From assembly GCA_002013415.1 (NCBI GenBank), contig MAEX01000017.1, positions 1 through 64,000 on the forward strand: a stretch of DNA of 64,000 nucleotides. Direction: 5' to 3'. Source of the DNA: Mycobacterium sp. D16Q14 (GTDB lineage: Bacteria; Actinomycetota; Actinomycetes; Mycobacteriales; Mycobacteriaceae). The notes beneath the pieces are model-generated. The model saw only the letters and a list, made by a program, of their open reading frames with translations. It did no database searches and was not told the DNA's origin. The position numbers were made by a program, and so were the translations under genes. This document shows, piece after piece, positions 15,903 to 24,688 of the stretch; the first letter of the stretch is position 1; each line of letters opens with the position of its first letter.

Positions 15903-17175
15903 GATTCAGTTCGACGGCGCGCAAGGCATCGCCCACCAACCCCGCCGCCAACGTGTTACCGCTCGAGGGATCGATCAGCAGGAAGCTTCCCGCCGTCCGG
16001 TCGTCGACGTATTCATCCACACTGATCGCCTCGGCCAAGCGAACGTAAATCTGCCCGATGTCATTGAGTTCCAACGATTCCGGCGCGGGATCGGCCGACA
16101 GGTTCTGCTCGTCGAAGCGCTCCACCAGTTCGCTGACGATCGCCGGAACGGTGCGAGTGCCGTGCTTGAGTAGCAGGCGCGCGCCCGCCTTCAACGGCTT
16201 GTCGGCCAGCCAGCACACCGTGCCTTCAATCTCCGAAACCGGATCTGGCACATCGGTTGATGCGATCAGATCGCCACGCGATGCATCCACGTCGTCGGCC
16301 AGGATCAGCGTCACGCTGCGGCCCGCCTCGGCGACCTCAAGTGGCCCGTCGGCGGTGTCGATGCCCGCCACCGTGGTGCGCTGCCCGGCGGGGGAGATGA
16401 CCACCTCGTCGCCCACCCGCACGACACCGGCGGCAACCTGCCCGGCGTAGCCGCGGTAGTCGGGGTATTCGGCGGTGCGAGGCCGGATCACGTACTGGAC
16501 CGGGAAGCGCAGGCCGACATTGCTCGACTCCTCATGTGCCGGAATCGATTCCAAATGCTCGATGAGGGTCGGCCCGCCGTAGAAACCAGTTCGCTCGCTG
16601 CGGGTGGCGATATTGTCGCCGTGCAGTGCTGATACGGGGATCTCCACCACGCTCTCCGGCTTCCAGCCCAGCGAGCTGGTGAGCTCGTTGAACTCGGCGC
16701 TGATCGCCTCGAAGATGCGCGCGCTATCGGCCACCAGGTCGATCTTGTTGACCGCCAACACCAGCCGTGGCACGCCCAGCAGTGCCAACACCGCCGCGTG
16801 GCGACGGGTCTGTTCGATGACACCCTTGCGTGCGTCGACGAGAAGGATCACCAGCTGTGCCGTCGAGGCCCCCGACACGGTGTTTCGGGTGTACTGCACA
16901 TGCCCGGGGGTGTCGGCGAGGATGAACGAACGCTTCGGGGTGGCGAAGTACCGATACGCCACGTCAATGGTGATGCCCTGCTCGCGTTCGGCGCGCAGTC
17001 CGTCGACGAGCAGCGACAGGTCGGGAGTGTCGAGCCCGCGTGACTCGGAAGCCTTTGTCACGGCATCAAATTGGTCGATCAGCACCGACTTCGTGTCATA
17101 CAGCAGCCGGCCCACCAGGGTGGACTTGCCGTCGTCGACGCTGCCGGCGGTGGCAATACGCAGAAGATCGCTCAT
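15895..17175 (-). CDS. cysN: Sulfate adenylyltransferase subunit 1 (CysN), without APS kinase domain
   Basis: This 426-residue EF-Tu-like GTPase has G1 GSVDDGKST at 11-19, G3 DTPGH at 88-92 and G4 NKID near 146-149, followed by two beta-barrel domains. With CysD it makes adenosine 5'-phosphosulfate (APS) from sulfate and ATP, driven by GTP. The M. tuberculosis counterpart is a CysNC fusion of about 614 residues with a C-terminal APS kinase. This protein stops after the GTPase and barrel domains, so it yields APS only. That fits its operon partner CysH, which reduces APS directly. It starts 2 bp after the cysD stop. Confidence 0.92.
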   Translation of the reverse strand: MSDLLRIATAGSVDDGKSTLVGRLLYDTKSVLIDQFDAVTKASESRGLDTPDLSLLVDGLRAEREQGITIDVAYRYFATPKRSFILADTPGHVQYTRNTVSGASTAQLVILLVDARKGVIEQTRRHAAVLALLGVPRLVLAVNKIDLVADSARIFEAISAEFNELTSSLGWKPESVVEIPVSALHGDNIATRSERTGFYGGPTLIEHLESIPAHEESSNVGLRFPVQYVIRPRTAEYPDYRGYAGQVAAGVVRVGDEVVISPAGQRTTVAGIDTADGPLEVAEAGRSVTLILADDVDASRGDLIASTDVPDPVSEIEGTVCWLADKPLKAGARLLLKHGTRTVPAIVSELVERFDEQNLSADPAPESLELNDIGQIYVRLAEAISVDEYVDDRTAGSFLLIDPSSGNTLAAGLVGDALRAVELNRA

Positions 17176-17177
17176 GA

Positions 17178-18116
17178 TCAGAAATAGCCCTCTCGCTTGC
17201 GGTCTTCCATCGCCGCCTCGGACACTCGGTCGTCGCCGCGGGTCGCGCCCCGCTCGGTGATCCGCGATGCGGCCACCTCGGCGAGTACCGCGTGGACGTC
17301 GGCGGCATCGGAGAGCACGGCGCCCGTGGTGGAGCCGTCGCCCACGGTGCGGTATCGCACCGAAAGTGTTTGCAGTTCTTCACCGTCACGCGGCCCGCCC
17401 CACGGGCCCGGCGTCAGCAGCATGCCGTCACGGTTGAACACCTCGCGCTCATGCGCGTAGTAGAGGTTGGCCAGCTGGACATCCTCACGAGCGATGTAAC
17501 GCCACACGTCCAACTCGGTCCAGTTGCTGATAGGGAACACCCGAACGTGCTCACCCGGGGCATGCCTGCCGTTGTAGAGACTCCAGAGCTCGGGACGCTG
17601 CTTCTTGGGATCCCACTGGCCGAACGCGTTGCGCAGACTGAAGATGCGCTCCTTGGCGCGGGAGCGCTCCTCATCGCGACGTCCACCACCCAGCACCGCG
17701 TCGAACTTGTTGTCGGTGATGGCTTCGAGCAGCGGGATGGTCTGCAACGGGTTGCGGATACCGTCGGGCCGCTCGGTCAGGCGGCCGTCGGCCAGGTAGT
17801 CCTCGACATTCGCGACGACCAGGCGCAAGTTGTGGCGTTCGACGATCTCGTCGCGGAAGGCCAGCACCTCGGGGAGGTTGTGCCCGGTGTCGACATGCAG
17901 CAGCGCGAAGGGCAGCGGCGCGGGCCAAAAGGCCTTGAGCGCGGTGTGCAGGAGCACCGTCGAATCCTTGCCGCCGGAGAACAGCAGCACCGGTCGCTCG
18001 AACTCGCCGGCCACCTCGCGGATGATGTGAATCGACTCGGATTCCAGGTCGGTGAGCGTTTCGGTCTGATTCAACACGGCGTCCGTTCTGATTTCCGGTC
18101 CAATTTGTGTCGTCAT
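17178..18116 (-). CDS. cysD: Sulfate adenylyltransferase subunit 2 (CysD)
   Basis: The ATG at 18116 overlaps the cysH stop (ATGA) and gives 312 residues. The PP-loop SGGKDST lies at 47-53. LLHVDTGHNLPEV, VLGGGRRDEERSRAKER and ISNWTELDVWRYI are typical of CysD, and the C-terminus MEDRKREGYF is nearly invariant in the family. CysD is the catalytic adenylyltransferase subunit working with CysN. A longer upstream start (18203) would run far into cysH and is unlikely. Confidence 0.93.
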   Translation of the reverse strand: MTTQIGPEIRTDAVLNQTETLTDLESESIHIIREVAGEFERPVLLFSGGKDSTVLLHTALKAFWPAPLPFALLHVDTGHNLPEVLAFRDEIVERHNLRLVVANVEDYLADGRLTERPDGIRNPLQTIPLLEAITDNKFDAVLGGGRRDEERSRAKERIFSLRNAFGQWDPKKQRPELWSLYNGRHAPGEHVRVFPISNWTELDVWRYIAREDVQLANLYYAHEREVFNRDGMLLTPGPWGGPRDGEELQTLSVRYRTVGDGSTTGAVLSDAADVHAVLAEVAASRITERGATRGDDRVSEAAMEDRKREGYF

Positions 18117-18835
18117 GAGGCGTGCAACCCGCATTCTGTTTTGGCCATACCCTGCCAGCGTCCGCTGCGTGCGTCGGCGCCGAGTGCAGGCTTGGCCGTG
18201 CACGGGGCGCAGCCGATCGACGGATATCCCTCGTCGACAAGCGGATTCACCAGGGTCCCGTGATCATCGATGTACTTCTGCATGTCCTCGTCGGTCCACG
18301 CGGCAATCGCATTGATCTTCACCAGCCCGAACGCCTCGTCGAAGCTGATCAACGGCGCGTTGGCTCGGGTCGGTGCGTCGACGCGGCGCAACCCGGTCAC
18401 CCATGCGGAGTATCCGGACAGCGACTTGCGCAGCGGCACAACCTTACGAAGCCGGCAGCATTCGCCGGGATTGCTCGCGAACAGGTCCTTGCCCACCAGC
18501 TCGTTCTGCTGGGCCACCGTCTGCTCGGGGGCCACGTTGACGATGTGGATGTCGTACACCGATTCCACGGCGTCGCGGGTGCCGATCGTCTCGGCGAAGT
18601 GATAACCGGTGTCCAGGAACAACACGTCAACACCCGGACGCACCTGTACGGCGAGGTCTATGAGCACAGCGTCCTGCATGTTGGAGGCGACGACATACCC
18701 CTTGGGGTCGTTGCCGAAGTTCTCATCGGTCCACCGCAGCAGCTCCTCGGCAGAGGCGTCCTGCAGTTCGGCGGCGCCGCGCTCAGCTAATTCACGCAGC
18801 TGGTCGGCGTTCCTTTGACCCTCCAGAACGCTCAT
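18113..18835 (-). CDS. cysH: Assimilatory APS reductase (CysH), 4Fe-4S type
   Basis: This 240-residue protein starts at the ATG overlapping the nirA stop. LDTGYHF lies at 74-80. Cys126-Cys127 and Cys209-x-x-Cys212 are the paired cysteines that hold a 4Fe-4S cluster, which marks APS rather than PAPS reductases. The catalytic Cys is in ECGLH (234-238). It reduces APS from CysDN to sulfite and AMP using thioredoxin; sulfite then goes to NirA, encoded just upstream. Confidence 0.94.
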   Translation of the reverse strand: MSVLEGQRNADQLRELAERGAAELQDASAEELLRWTDENFGNDPKGYVVASNMQDAVLIDLAVQVRPGVDVLFLDTGYHFAETIGTRDAVESVYDIHIVNVAPEQTVAQQNELVGKDLFASNPGECCRLRKVVPLRKSLSGYSAWVTGLRRVDAPTRANAPLISFDEAFGLVKINAIAAWTDEDMQKYIDDHGTLVNPLVDEGYPSIGCAPCTAKPALGADARSGRWQGMAKTECGLHAS

Positions 18836-20514
18836 CGCAGATCCGCCTCCTCGGCCCGAACGGCCCACTGCGCGAAGCGCTCTCCGTCGGTGCGTTGCTT
18901 GACGAAGTTGCGCACCACCCGGTCGATGTAATCGCCGAGCTCGGTGCTGGTCACCTTGTGCTGACGCAGCTTGCGGCCGAATCCGCTGTCCAGGCCCAGG
19001 CTTCCGCCCAGGTGCACCTGGAAGCCCTCGACGCTGTTGCCGTCGCCGTCGTCGACCATCTGACCCTTGAATCCGATGTCTGCGACCTGCGAACGCGCGC
19101 ACGAGTTGGGGCATCCATTGATGTTGATGGTGACCGGAGTGTCCAGCTGTGCGTTGAGATCGTCCAACCGCTTGTCCAGCTCCGGCACCAGATCCTGTGC
19201 GCGCTTGCGGGTTTCGGTGAATGAGAGCTTGCAGAACTCGATGCCGGTGCAGGCCATCAGATTCTTGCGCCAGTGCGACGGACGCGAGGGCAGCCCGAGC
19301 GCATCCAGCCCCTCCGTCAACTCACCGAGTTTCTCGTCGGGGACGTCGAGGATAATCAGCTTCTGATACGGCGTGAACCTGACACGGTCCGAGCCCGCCT
19401 TCTCGGCAAGGTCGGCGACCGCCGACAAGATGGTGCCGGACACCCGGCCGGCAATGGGCGAGACGCCAACAGCGTTGAGCCCGTTCTTGAGTCGTTGCAC
19501 ACCGACGTGGTCGATCGGCCGCGGCGGCTGCACCGGAGCAGGCCCGTCGATGAGAGGCCGCTTCAGGTATTCAGTCTCGAGAACTTCGCGAAACTTCTCG
19601 ACGCCCCAATCCTTGACCAGGAACTTCAACCGTGCCTTGGCGCGCAGACGGCGGTAGCCGTAATCGCGGAAGATGCTGACGACGCCTTCCCAGACGTCGG
19701 GCACTTCGTCGAGCGGCACCCACACCCCGAGACGCTGCGCCAGCATCGGGTTGGTCGACAGACCGCCGCCCACCCACACGTCCAGACCCGGACCGTGCTC
19801 CGGATGCACCACGCCGATGAAGGCGACGTCGTTGATCTCGTGCACCACGTCCTGCAGGCCGGAGATGGCCGTCTTGAACTTGCGGGGAAGGTTCGCGTAC
19901 TCCTTCTTTCCGATGTAGCGGCGCACGATCTCGTCGATGGCCGGTGTCGGATCGAGTACTTCATCCAGGGACTCACCGGCGAGCGGCGAGCCGAGGATCA
20001 CGCGGGGGCAGTCGCCGCAGGCTTGTGTCGTGTGCAGCCCGACCTCGTCGAGACGGCGCCAGATCTCCGGCATGTCCTCGACCCGGATCCAGTGATACTG
20101 CACATTTTCACGGTCGGAGAGATCGGCCGTATCCCGCGCGTACGTGGTGGACAGATCACCCAGGGTGCGCAGGGCACCGACCGACAACGCGCCACCGTCC
20201 GAACGCACGCGCAGCATGAAGTGCTCGTCTTCGAGCATGTCGGTGTTCTCATCACCGGTCCAGCTGCCGTCGAAACCAGGCTTGCGCTGGGTGTACAGAC
20301 CCCACCAGCGGAAGCGGCCACGCAGGTCGGTCTTGTCGATGCTTTCGAAGCCCTTGTGGGCGTAGATGGTTTCGATGCGCTCCCGCACGTTCAGCGGGTG
20401 GTCGTCCTTCTTTGCCTGCTCGTTGGCGTTGAGGGGTTCGTGGTGGCCGAGTGCCCATTGGCCCTCGCTGCGCTGTTGCTTCGGGCGAGCGGGCCGGGTC
20501 TCGCTGGTGGTCAT
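18832..20514 (-). CDS. nirA: Ferredoxin-dependent sulfite reductase (sirohaem, 4Fe-4S)
   Basis: This 560-residue protein has the two ferredoxin-like repeats of sulfite/nitrite reductases. The cluster and sirohaem ligands are in CTGIEFCKLSF (about 418-428) and GCPNSCARSQVADIG (about 466-480). ACGDCPRV near residues 160-170 fits the region where the M. tuberculosis enzyme has a Cys involved in a Tyr-Cys crosslink. It reduces sulfite to sulfide with six electrons from ferredoxin. The ATG at 20514 has an AGGAG ribosome binding site. This is the first structural gene of nirA-cysH-cysD-cysN-chelatase, with a Cys-rich leader ORF upstream. Confidence 0.93.
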   Translation of the reverse strand: MTTSETRPARPKQQRSEGQWALGHHEPLNANEQAKKDDHPLNVRERIETIYAHKGFESIDKTDLRGRFRWWGLYTQRKPGFDGSWTGDENTDMLEDEHFMLRVRSDGGALSVGALRTLGDLSTTYARDTADLSDRENVQYHWIRVEDMPEIWRRLDEVGLHTTQACGDCPRVILGSPLAGESLDEVLDPTPAIDEIVRRYIGKKEYANLPRKFKTAISGLQDVVHEINDVAFIGVVHPEHGPGLDVWVGGGLSTNPMLAQRLGVWVPLDEVPDVWEGVVSIFRDYGYRRLRAKARLKFLVKDWGVEKFREVLETEYLKRPLIDGPAPVQPPRPIDHVGVQRLKNGLNAVGVSPIAGRVSGTILSAVADLAEKAGSDRVRFTPYQKLIILDVPDEKLGELTEGLDALGLPSRPSHWRKNLMACTGIEFCKLSFTETRKRAQDLVPELDKRLDDLNAQLDTPVTININGCPNSCARSQVADIGFKGQMVDDGDGNSVEGFQVHLGGSLGLDSGFGRKLRQHKVTSTELGDYIDRVVRNFVKQRTDGERFAQWAVRAEEADLR

Positions 20515-20850
20515 GGTGCTCCTCAGAAAGGCAGACACAGTCGTGGGCGACACACCGGGGGCTGACCGGAGGCGCAGATCCTCACGACCGTATGGGTGGC
20601 AGACGGGTAGGACTACGTCAGTAAGGGAGACAACACGCGCTACAGACACGCTTCAGGTCGATGTGTCGCCGCGCGACAAGCGGGACCTGATGTGTGCTCA
20701 CCCGGCCAATTGTGCCATGCGAAACTGGCACCCCGTACGACCGGGTCGTAATTCCGCTCATTGTGAGCAAAACCTCCATTCGGCGTGGGGGATTCCCGCT
20801 ATTGACCGGACGGATTTTTTCTGCCGTCGACCCTGGCACACACTTGAGCG
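20515..20850. promoter_or_regulatory. Divergent control region between nirA and hemW
   Basis: On the minus strand it holds the nirA leader ORF (20618-20701), with a weak -10-like CACAAT 7 nt before the leader GTG, and a 103-bp leader-to-nirA segment. That segment contains GGTCGTG and CACGACT, able to pair into a 7-bp stem, and CTGCCTTTCTG (20524-20534), the same 11-mer found in the subI leader region. The remaining 149 bp before hemW show no clear element that I can name. Confidence 0.5.
20618..20701 (-). CDS. Cys-rich leader peptide of the nirA operon (27 aa, Ms4527A-like)
   Basis: A GTG-started 27-residue ORF encodes a peptide with HQVPLVARRHIDLKRV followed by CSACCLPY, with Cys at 20, 23 and 24. 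Size, polycysteine end and position before the sulfite reductase operon match the leaderless Cys-rich leader peptides described upstream of sulfite reductase genes in M. smegmatis. It should sense cysteinyl-tRNA supply and attenuate nirA-cysHDN when cysteine is plentiful. A -10-like hexamer 7 nt before the GTG fits a leaderless start, though it is weaker than that of the subI leader. The family match is from memory. Confidence 0.75.
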   Translation of the reverse strand: MSTHQVPLVARRHIDLKRVCSACCLPY

Positions 20851-22026
20851 GTGAGACCCGAAACCACCGCCGCCCTGCCGCCCCTGGTGCCAGCGGTGGG
20901 CCGTCCGTTCGGGATCTACGTACATGTTCCGTTCTGTGCCACACGCTGCGGATACTGCGATTTCAATACCTACACCGCCGACGAGCTCGGTGACGGCACC
21001 TCACCGGCGGGCTGGCTCGAGGCGCTGCGTGCCGAGCTGGACCTGGCCGCGCGGACTCTGGACGGAAAACCGCCGGTGGAGACCGTATTCGTCGGCGGCG
21101 GGACACCCTCCCTGCTGGGCGGTTCCGGGCTCGCAGAGGTGCTCGGCGCCATCAGTGCACACTTCACCCTGACGCCTGGCGCCGAGGTGACCACCGAGGC
21201 CAATCCGGAGTCCACCTCGCCGGAGTTCTTCGAGACGATTCGTGCGGCCGGATACACCCGGGTCTCGCTGGGGATGCAGTCGGCGGCTGCACATGTGCTG
21301 GCCACGCTGGATCGCGTGCACGCGCCCGGGCGGGCGGTGGCGGCGGCGCGGGAGGCGCGTGCGGCCGGTCTCGAGCATGTGAACCTGGACCTCATCTATG
21401 GCACTCCGGGGGAGACCGATGACGACCTGCGTCGCTCCATCGATGCAGTGCTCGACGCCGGGGTAGACCACGTGTCGGCGTACGCGCTGGTCGTCGAGGA
21501 GGGCACCGCCCTGGCGCGGCGCGTCCGGCGCGGCGAACTGCCGAATCCCGACGAGGACGCCCTGGCCGACCGGTACCAGCTGCTGGATACGGCGCTGTCG
21601 GCGGTGGGGCTGGACTGGTATGAGGTGTCCAACTGGGCACGCCCCGGCGGGCAGTGCCGGCACAATCTTGGCTACTGGGCCGGCGGTGACTGGTGGGGTG
21701 CCGGACCGGGTGCGCACGGACATGTCAACGGCGTGCGGTGGTGGAACGTCAAGCACCCCAACGCCTATGCCAAGCAGCTGGGGCAGGGGCAGCTGCCCGT
21801 CGGCGGGCACGAGATCCTCAGTCCCGCCGAACGGCACACCGAGGATGTCCTGCTCGCGGTGCGGCTGAACACGGGAATCGCCTTGGCGGACTTGACCGTC
21901 GAGGAACGCGGCCGGGTGCCCGCCGTGGTGGCCGAGGGGCTGGGGCGGCTGGTGGATGATCGGCTGGTGCTCACCGATCGGGGGCGCTTGCTGGCCGACG
22001 GCGTGGTGCGCACGATCCTGGATTGA
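20851..22026 (+). CDS. hemW: HemW-like radical SAM protein (annotated as coproporphyrinogen dehydrogenase-like)
   Basis: This 391-residue radical SAM protein has the cluster motif C29-x3-C33-x2-C36 in VHVPFCATRCGYCDF, then FVGGGTPSLL, and NLDLIYGTPGETDDDL. Such proteins are often called HemN, but the short HemW group is mainly known as a haem chaperone that binds haem and lacks HemN-specific features. Separating the two needs an alignment. GTG start. The gene is divergent from the nirA leader and convergent with the next gene, with 6 bp between stops. The same gene neighbours hrcA in M. tuberculosis. Confidence 0.85.
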   Translation: MRPETTAALPPLVPAVGRPFGIYVHVPFCATRCGYCDFNTYTADELGDGTSPAGWLEALRAELDLAARTLDGKPPVETVFVGGGTPSLLGGSGLAEVLGAISAHFTLTPGAEVTTEANPESTSPEFFETIRAAGYTRVSLGMQSAAAHVLATLDRVHAPGRAVAAAREARAAGLEHVNLDLIYGTPGETDDDLRRSIDAVLDAGVDHVSAYALVVEEGTALARRVRRGELPNPDEDALADRYQLLDTALSAVGLDWYEVSNWARPGGQCRHNLGYWAGGDWWGAGPGAHGHVNGVRWWNVKHPNAYAKQLGQGQLPVGGHEILSPAERHTEDVLLAVRLNTGIALADLTVEERGRVPAVVAEGLGRLVDDRLVLTDRGRLLADGVVRTILD

Positions 22027-22032
22027 CGCCGC

Positions 22033-22341
22033 CTAAACCCCGCGCAGCTGATCCATATCGAAAACCCTGGCGTGCAGCACAACCCGATTACGCAACGCGG
22101 CTCGCACGGCTCGGTGCAGTCCGTCCTCCAGATAGGTGACGCCCTGCCACTTCACGGCGTGCGGGAACAGGTCCCCGTAGAACGTCGAGTCCTCGCTGAG
22201 CAAGCGGTCCAAGGCGAGCACCGTCGTGGTGGTGACGAGTTCGTCCAGACGGATCTGCCGGGGCGGGATGCGCGACCAATCCCTCGTCGATAGCCCATGT
22301 TCTGGGTACGGCTTCCCTTCGCGAACACCCTTAAAGATCAC
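22033..22341 (-). CDS. Conserved mycobacterial protein, Rv2375-like (102 aa)
   Basis: A small soluble protein starting at GTG 22341 with a GGAG ribosome binding site upstream. It contains PRQIRLDELVTTTTVLALDRLL, LFPHAVKWQGVTYLEDGLHRAVRAALRNR and a C-terminal FDMDQL. The gene position next to hrcA and the size match Rv2375 of M. tuberculosis, which has no known function. The basic RAVRAALRNR segment could bind nucleic acid, but that is a guess. Confidence 0.7.
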   Translation of the reverse strand: MIFKGVREGKPYPEHGLSTRDWSRIPPRQIRLDELVTTTTVLALDRLLSEDSTFYGDLFPHAVKWQGVTYLEDGLHRAVRAALRNRVVLHARVFDMDQLRGV

Positions 22342-22426
22342 TGCAAATCACTCCGTAATGATCCCTGCATAACACCTGAGGTTAGCGTGGACTGCCATGG
22401 TGGCGGGTTGGCACAGCGTGGCCCCG

Positions 22427-22432
22427 TAAAAT
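22427..22432 (+). promoter_or_regulatory. Possible -10 element (TAAAAT) for hrcA
   Basis: TAAAAT lies 30 bp before the hrcA ATG. No good -35 at 17 bp and no CIRCE inverted repeat is visible nearby. Low confidence. Confidence 0.3.
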
Positions 22433-22462
22433 AGGGGCACATCACGCGTGAGGGAGGTGACC

Positions 22463-23488
22463 ATGGCCAGTGCCGATGACCGGCGCTTCGAGGTACTGCG
22501 GGCCATCGTCGCCGACTACGTCACCACCAAGGAGCCGATCGGCTCCAAGGCCCTGGTCGACAGGCACGGCCTCGGGGTTTCCAGCGCCACCGTCCGCAAC
22601 GATATGGCGGTCCTGGAGGCCGAGGGTTACATCGCCCAGCCGCACACCAGCTCCGGACGCATTCCGACGGAAAAGGGCTACCGAGAATTCGTCAATCGGC
22701 TTGAGGACGTCAAACCGCTCTCGGGCGCCGAGCGCAAGGCCATCCTGAATTTCCTGGAAGGCGGCGTCGACCTCGATGACGTGCTGCGACGTGCCGTGCG
22801 GCTGCTGGCGCAGATGACTCGTCAGGTCGCCGTCGTGCAGTATCCGACGCTGTCCTCGTCCAGCGTGCGCCACCTCGAGGTGGTGCTGTTGACCCCGGCC
22901 CGGCTGCTGCTGGTGGTCATCACCGACTCCGGGCGGGTCGATCAGCGGATCGTCGAGCTGGGCGACGTCATCAGTGATGACCAGCTGAGCAGACTCCGCG
23001 TCCTGCTGGGCGCGGCGCTGGATGGCAAGAAGCTGTCGGCGGCCTCGGTGGCCGTCGCCGAGCTCGCCGAACAGTCCGACGACGACCTGCGCTATCCACT
23101 CACCCGTGCGGCGACGGTCCTGGTGGAAACGCTCGTCGAGCATCATGAGGATCGCCTGCTGCTCGGTGGCACGGCCAACCTGACCCGCAACGTCGGTGAT
23201 TTCGGTGGTCAGCTGCGCACCGTGCTGGAGGCGCTGGAGGAGCAGGTGGTGGTGTTGCGCTTGCTCGCCGCACAGCAGGAGGCCGGCCGGGTCACGGTGC
23301 ACATCGGCCACGAAACCGCTGCTGAGCAGATGATCGGCACCTCGGTCGTCTCCACCCCGTATGGTGCGGGCGGAGCGGTATTCGGCGGTATGGGTGTGCT
23401 GGGGCCCACACGAATGGACTACCCGGGAACCATCGCGAACGTCGCGGCGGTTGCCATGTATATCGGCGAAGTGCTAGCCAAGCGCTAG
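22463..23488 (+). CDS. hrcA: Heat-inducible transcription repressor HrcA
   Basis: A GGGAGG ribosome binding site 6 nt upstream favours the ATG at 22463 over the GTG at 22448. The 341-residue protein has an N-terminal winged helix (RRFEVLRAIVADYV, then GLGVSSATVRNDMAVLEAEGY) and the HrcA effector region ending in GVLGPTRMDYPGTIANVAAVA, near-diagnostic for the family. HrcA represses chaperonin genes through CIRCE elements. It is followed at 45 bp by dnaJ2, as in other mycobacteria. Confidence 0.93.
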   Translation: MASADDRRFEVLRAIVADYVTTKEPIGSKALVDRHGLGVSSATVRNDMAVLEAEGYIAQPHTSSGRIPTEKGYREFVNRLEDVKPLSGAERKAILNFLEGGVDLDDVLRRAVRLLAQMTRQVAVVQYPTLSSSSVRHLEVVLLTPARLLLVVITDSGRVDQRIVELGDVISDDQLSRLRVLLGAALDGKKLSAASVAVAELAEQSDDDLRYPLTRAATVLVETLVEHHEDRLLLGGTANLTRNVGDFGGQLRTVLEALEEQVVVLRLLAAQQEAGRVTVHIGHETAAEQMIGTSVVSTPYGAGGAVFGGMGVLGPTRMDYPGTIANVAAVAMYIGEVLAKR

Positions 23489-23533
23489 CAGCTATGTGAA
23501 TTAGACAGATACCAACGGAGCGAGATCAACACA

Positions 23534-24682
23534 GTGGCGCGTGATTATTACGGCATCCTCGGGGTCAGCAAGGGTGCCAGCGACAGCGAGCTCAAGCGGG
23601 CGTACCGCAAGCTCGCCCGTGAGCTGCACCCCGACATCAACCCCGATGAACAGGCCCAGACGCAGTTCAAGGAGGTCAGCATCGCCTACGAGGTGCTGAC
23701 CGATCCGGAGAAGCGGCGCATCGTCGACCTGGGTGGAGACCCGCTGGAGAACGGCGGCGGTGGCAACGGGTTCGGGGGTGGCTTCGGTTCGGGCTTCGGC
23801 GGTCTGGGCGACGTCTTCGAGGCGTTCTTCGGCGGATCGGCCGGCGGCTCGCGTGGTCCGCGCGGCCGGGTGCAGCCCGGTTCCGATTCTCTGCTGCGCA
23901 TGCGGCTTGAACTGCTGGAATGTGCGACCGGCGTCAGCAAGCAGGTGACCGTCGACACCGCGATTCTGTGCGATGGATGTACCGGTAAGGGCACCCACGG
24001 AAACTCGGCGCCGAGCGCCTGCGAGACCTGTGGTGGCCGTGGCGAGGTGCAGACCGTGCAGCGCTCCTTGCTTGGCCAGGTGCTGACGTCGCGCCCCTGT
24101 CCGACGTGTCAGGGGGCCGGAGAGGTCATCACCGATCCCTGCCACAAGTGCGGCGGCGACGGCCGGGTGCGCGCGCGTCGAGACATCACGGTCAAGATCC
24201 CGGCAGGTGTGGGCGACGGCATGAGGGTGCGGCTGGCGGCCCAGGGTGAGGTCGGTCCCGGAGGTGGACCGGCCGGTGATCTGTACGTCGAAGTGCACGA
24301 GAAGCCGCACGACGTGTTCATTCGTGACGGGGATGACCTGCATTTCACGGTCCGGGTCCCGATGGTGGAGGCGGCGCTGGGCACCAGTGTGTCGGTCGAC
24401 GCCATCATCGACGGGCCGACCGTCGTCAAGGTCGAGCCGGGATCGCAGCCGGGTTCGGTGGTGACGATGCGCGGGAAGGGCATGCCGCACCTGCGCACCG
24501 GTGTCCGCGGAAACCTGCACGCCCATCTGGACGTGGTGGTGCCGACCCGGATGGATGCTAAGGAACGTGAGCTGCTGAAGGACTTCAAGACCCGGAACAA
24601 GGAAACCGCCGAGGTGGTGTGGGCCGAGTCCGCGTCCGGCGGGGTGTTCTCGCGGCTGCGCGAGGCCTTCACGGGCCGGTAG
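23534..24682 (+). CDS. dnaJ2: Chaperone DnaJ (DnaJ2)
   Basis: This 382-residue type I DnaJ has a J domain with HPD at 32-34, a Gly/Phe-rich stretch (about 75-105) and four CxxCxGxG zinc-binding repeats between about 145 and 210. The C-terminal substrate-binding domains follow (VKIPAGVGDGMRVRL). It delivers unfolded clients to DnaK and stimulates its ATPase. GTG start with a GGAG site upstream. The pairing with hrcA matches the second dnaJ of mycobacteria rather than the copy in the dnaK operon. Confidence 0.93.
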   Translation: MARDYYGILGVSKGASDSELKRAYRKLARELHPDINPDEQAQTQFKEVSIAYEVLTDPEKRRIVDLGGDPLENGGGGNGFGGGFGSGFGGLGDVFEAFFGGSAGGSRGPRGRVQPGSDSLLRMRLELLECATGVSKQVTVDTAILCDGCTGKGTHGNSAPSACETCGGRGEVQTVQRSLLGQVLTSRPCPTCQGAGEVITDPCHKCGGDGRVRARRDITVKIPAGVGDGMRVRLAAQGEVGPGGGPAGDLYVEVHEKPHDVFIRDGDDLHFTVRVPMVEAALGTSVSVDAIIDGPTVVKVEPGSQPGSVVTMRGKGMPHLRTGVRGNLHAHLDVVVPTRMDAKERELLKDFKTRNKETAEVVWAESASGGVFSRLREAFTGR

Positions 24683-24688
24683 ATCCAG

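Noticed and set aside
19273..20565. A 430-codon plus-strand frame opposite nirA
   Set aside because: nirA is unmistakable on the minus strand with all cluster ligands; the opposite frame has no motif.
22342..22462. CIRCE element before hrcA
   Set aside because: No TTAGCACTC-N9-GAGTGCTAA or close variant is visible; GTTAGCGTG alone has no inverted partner.
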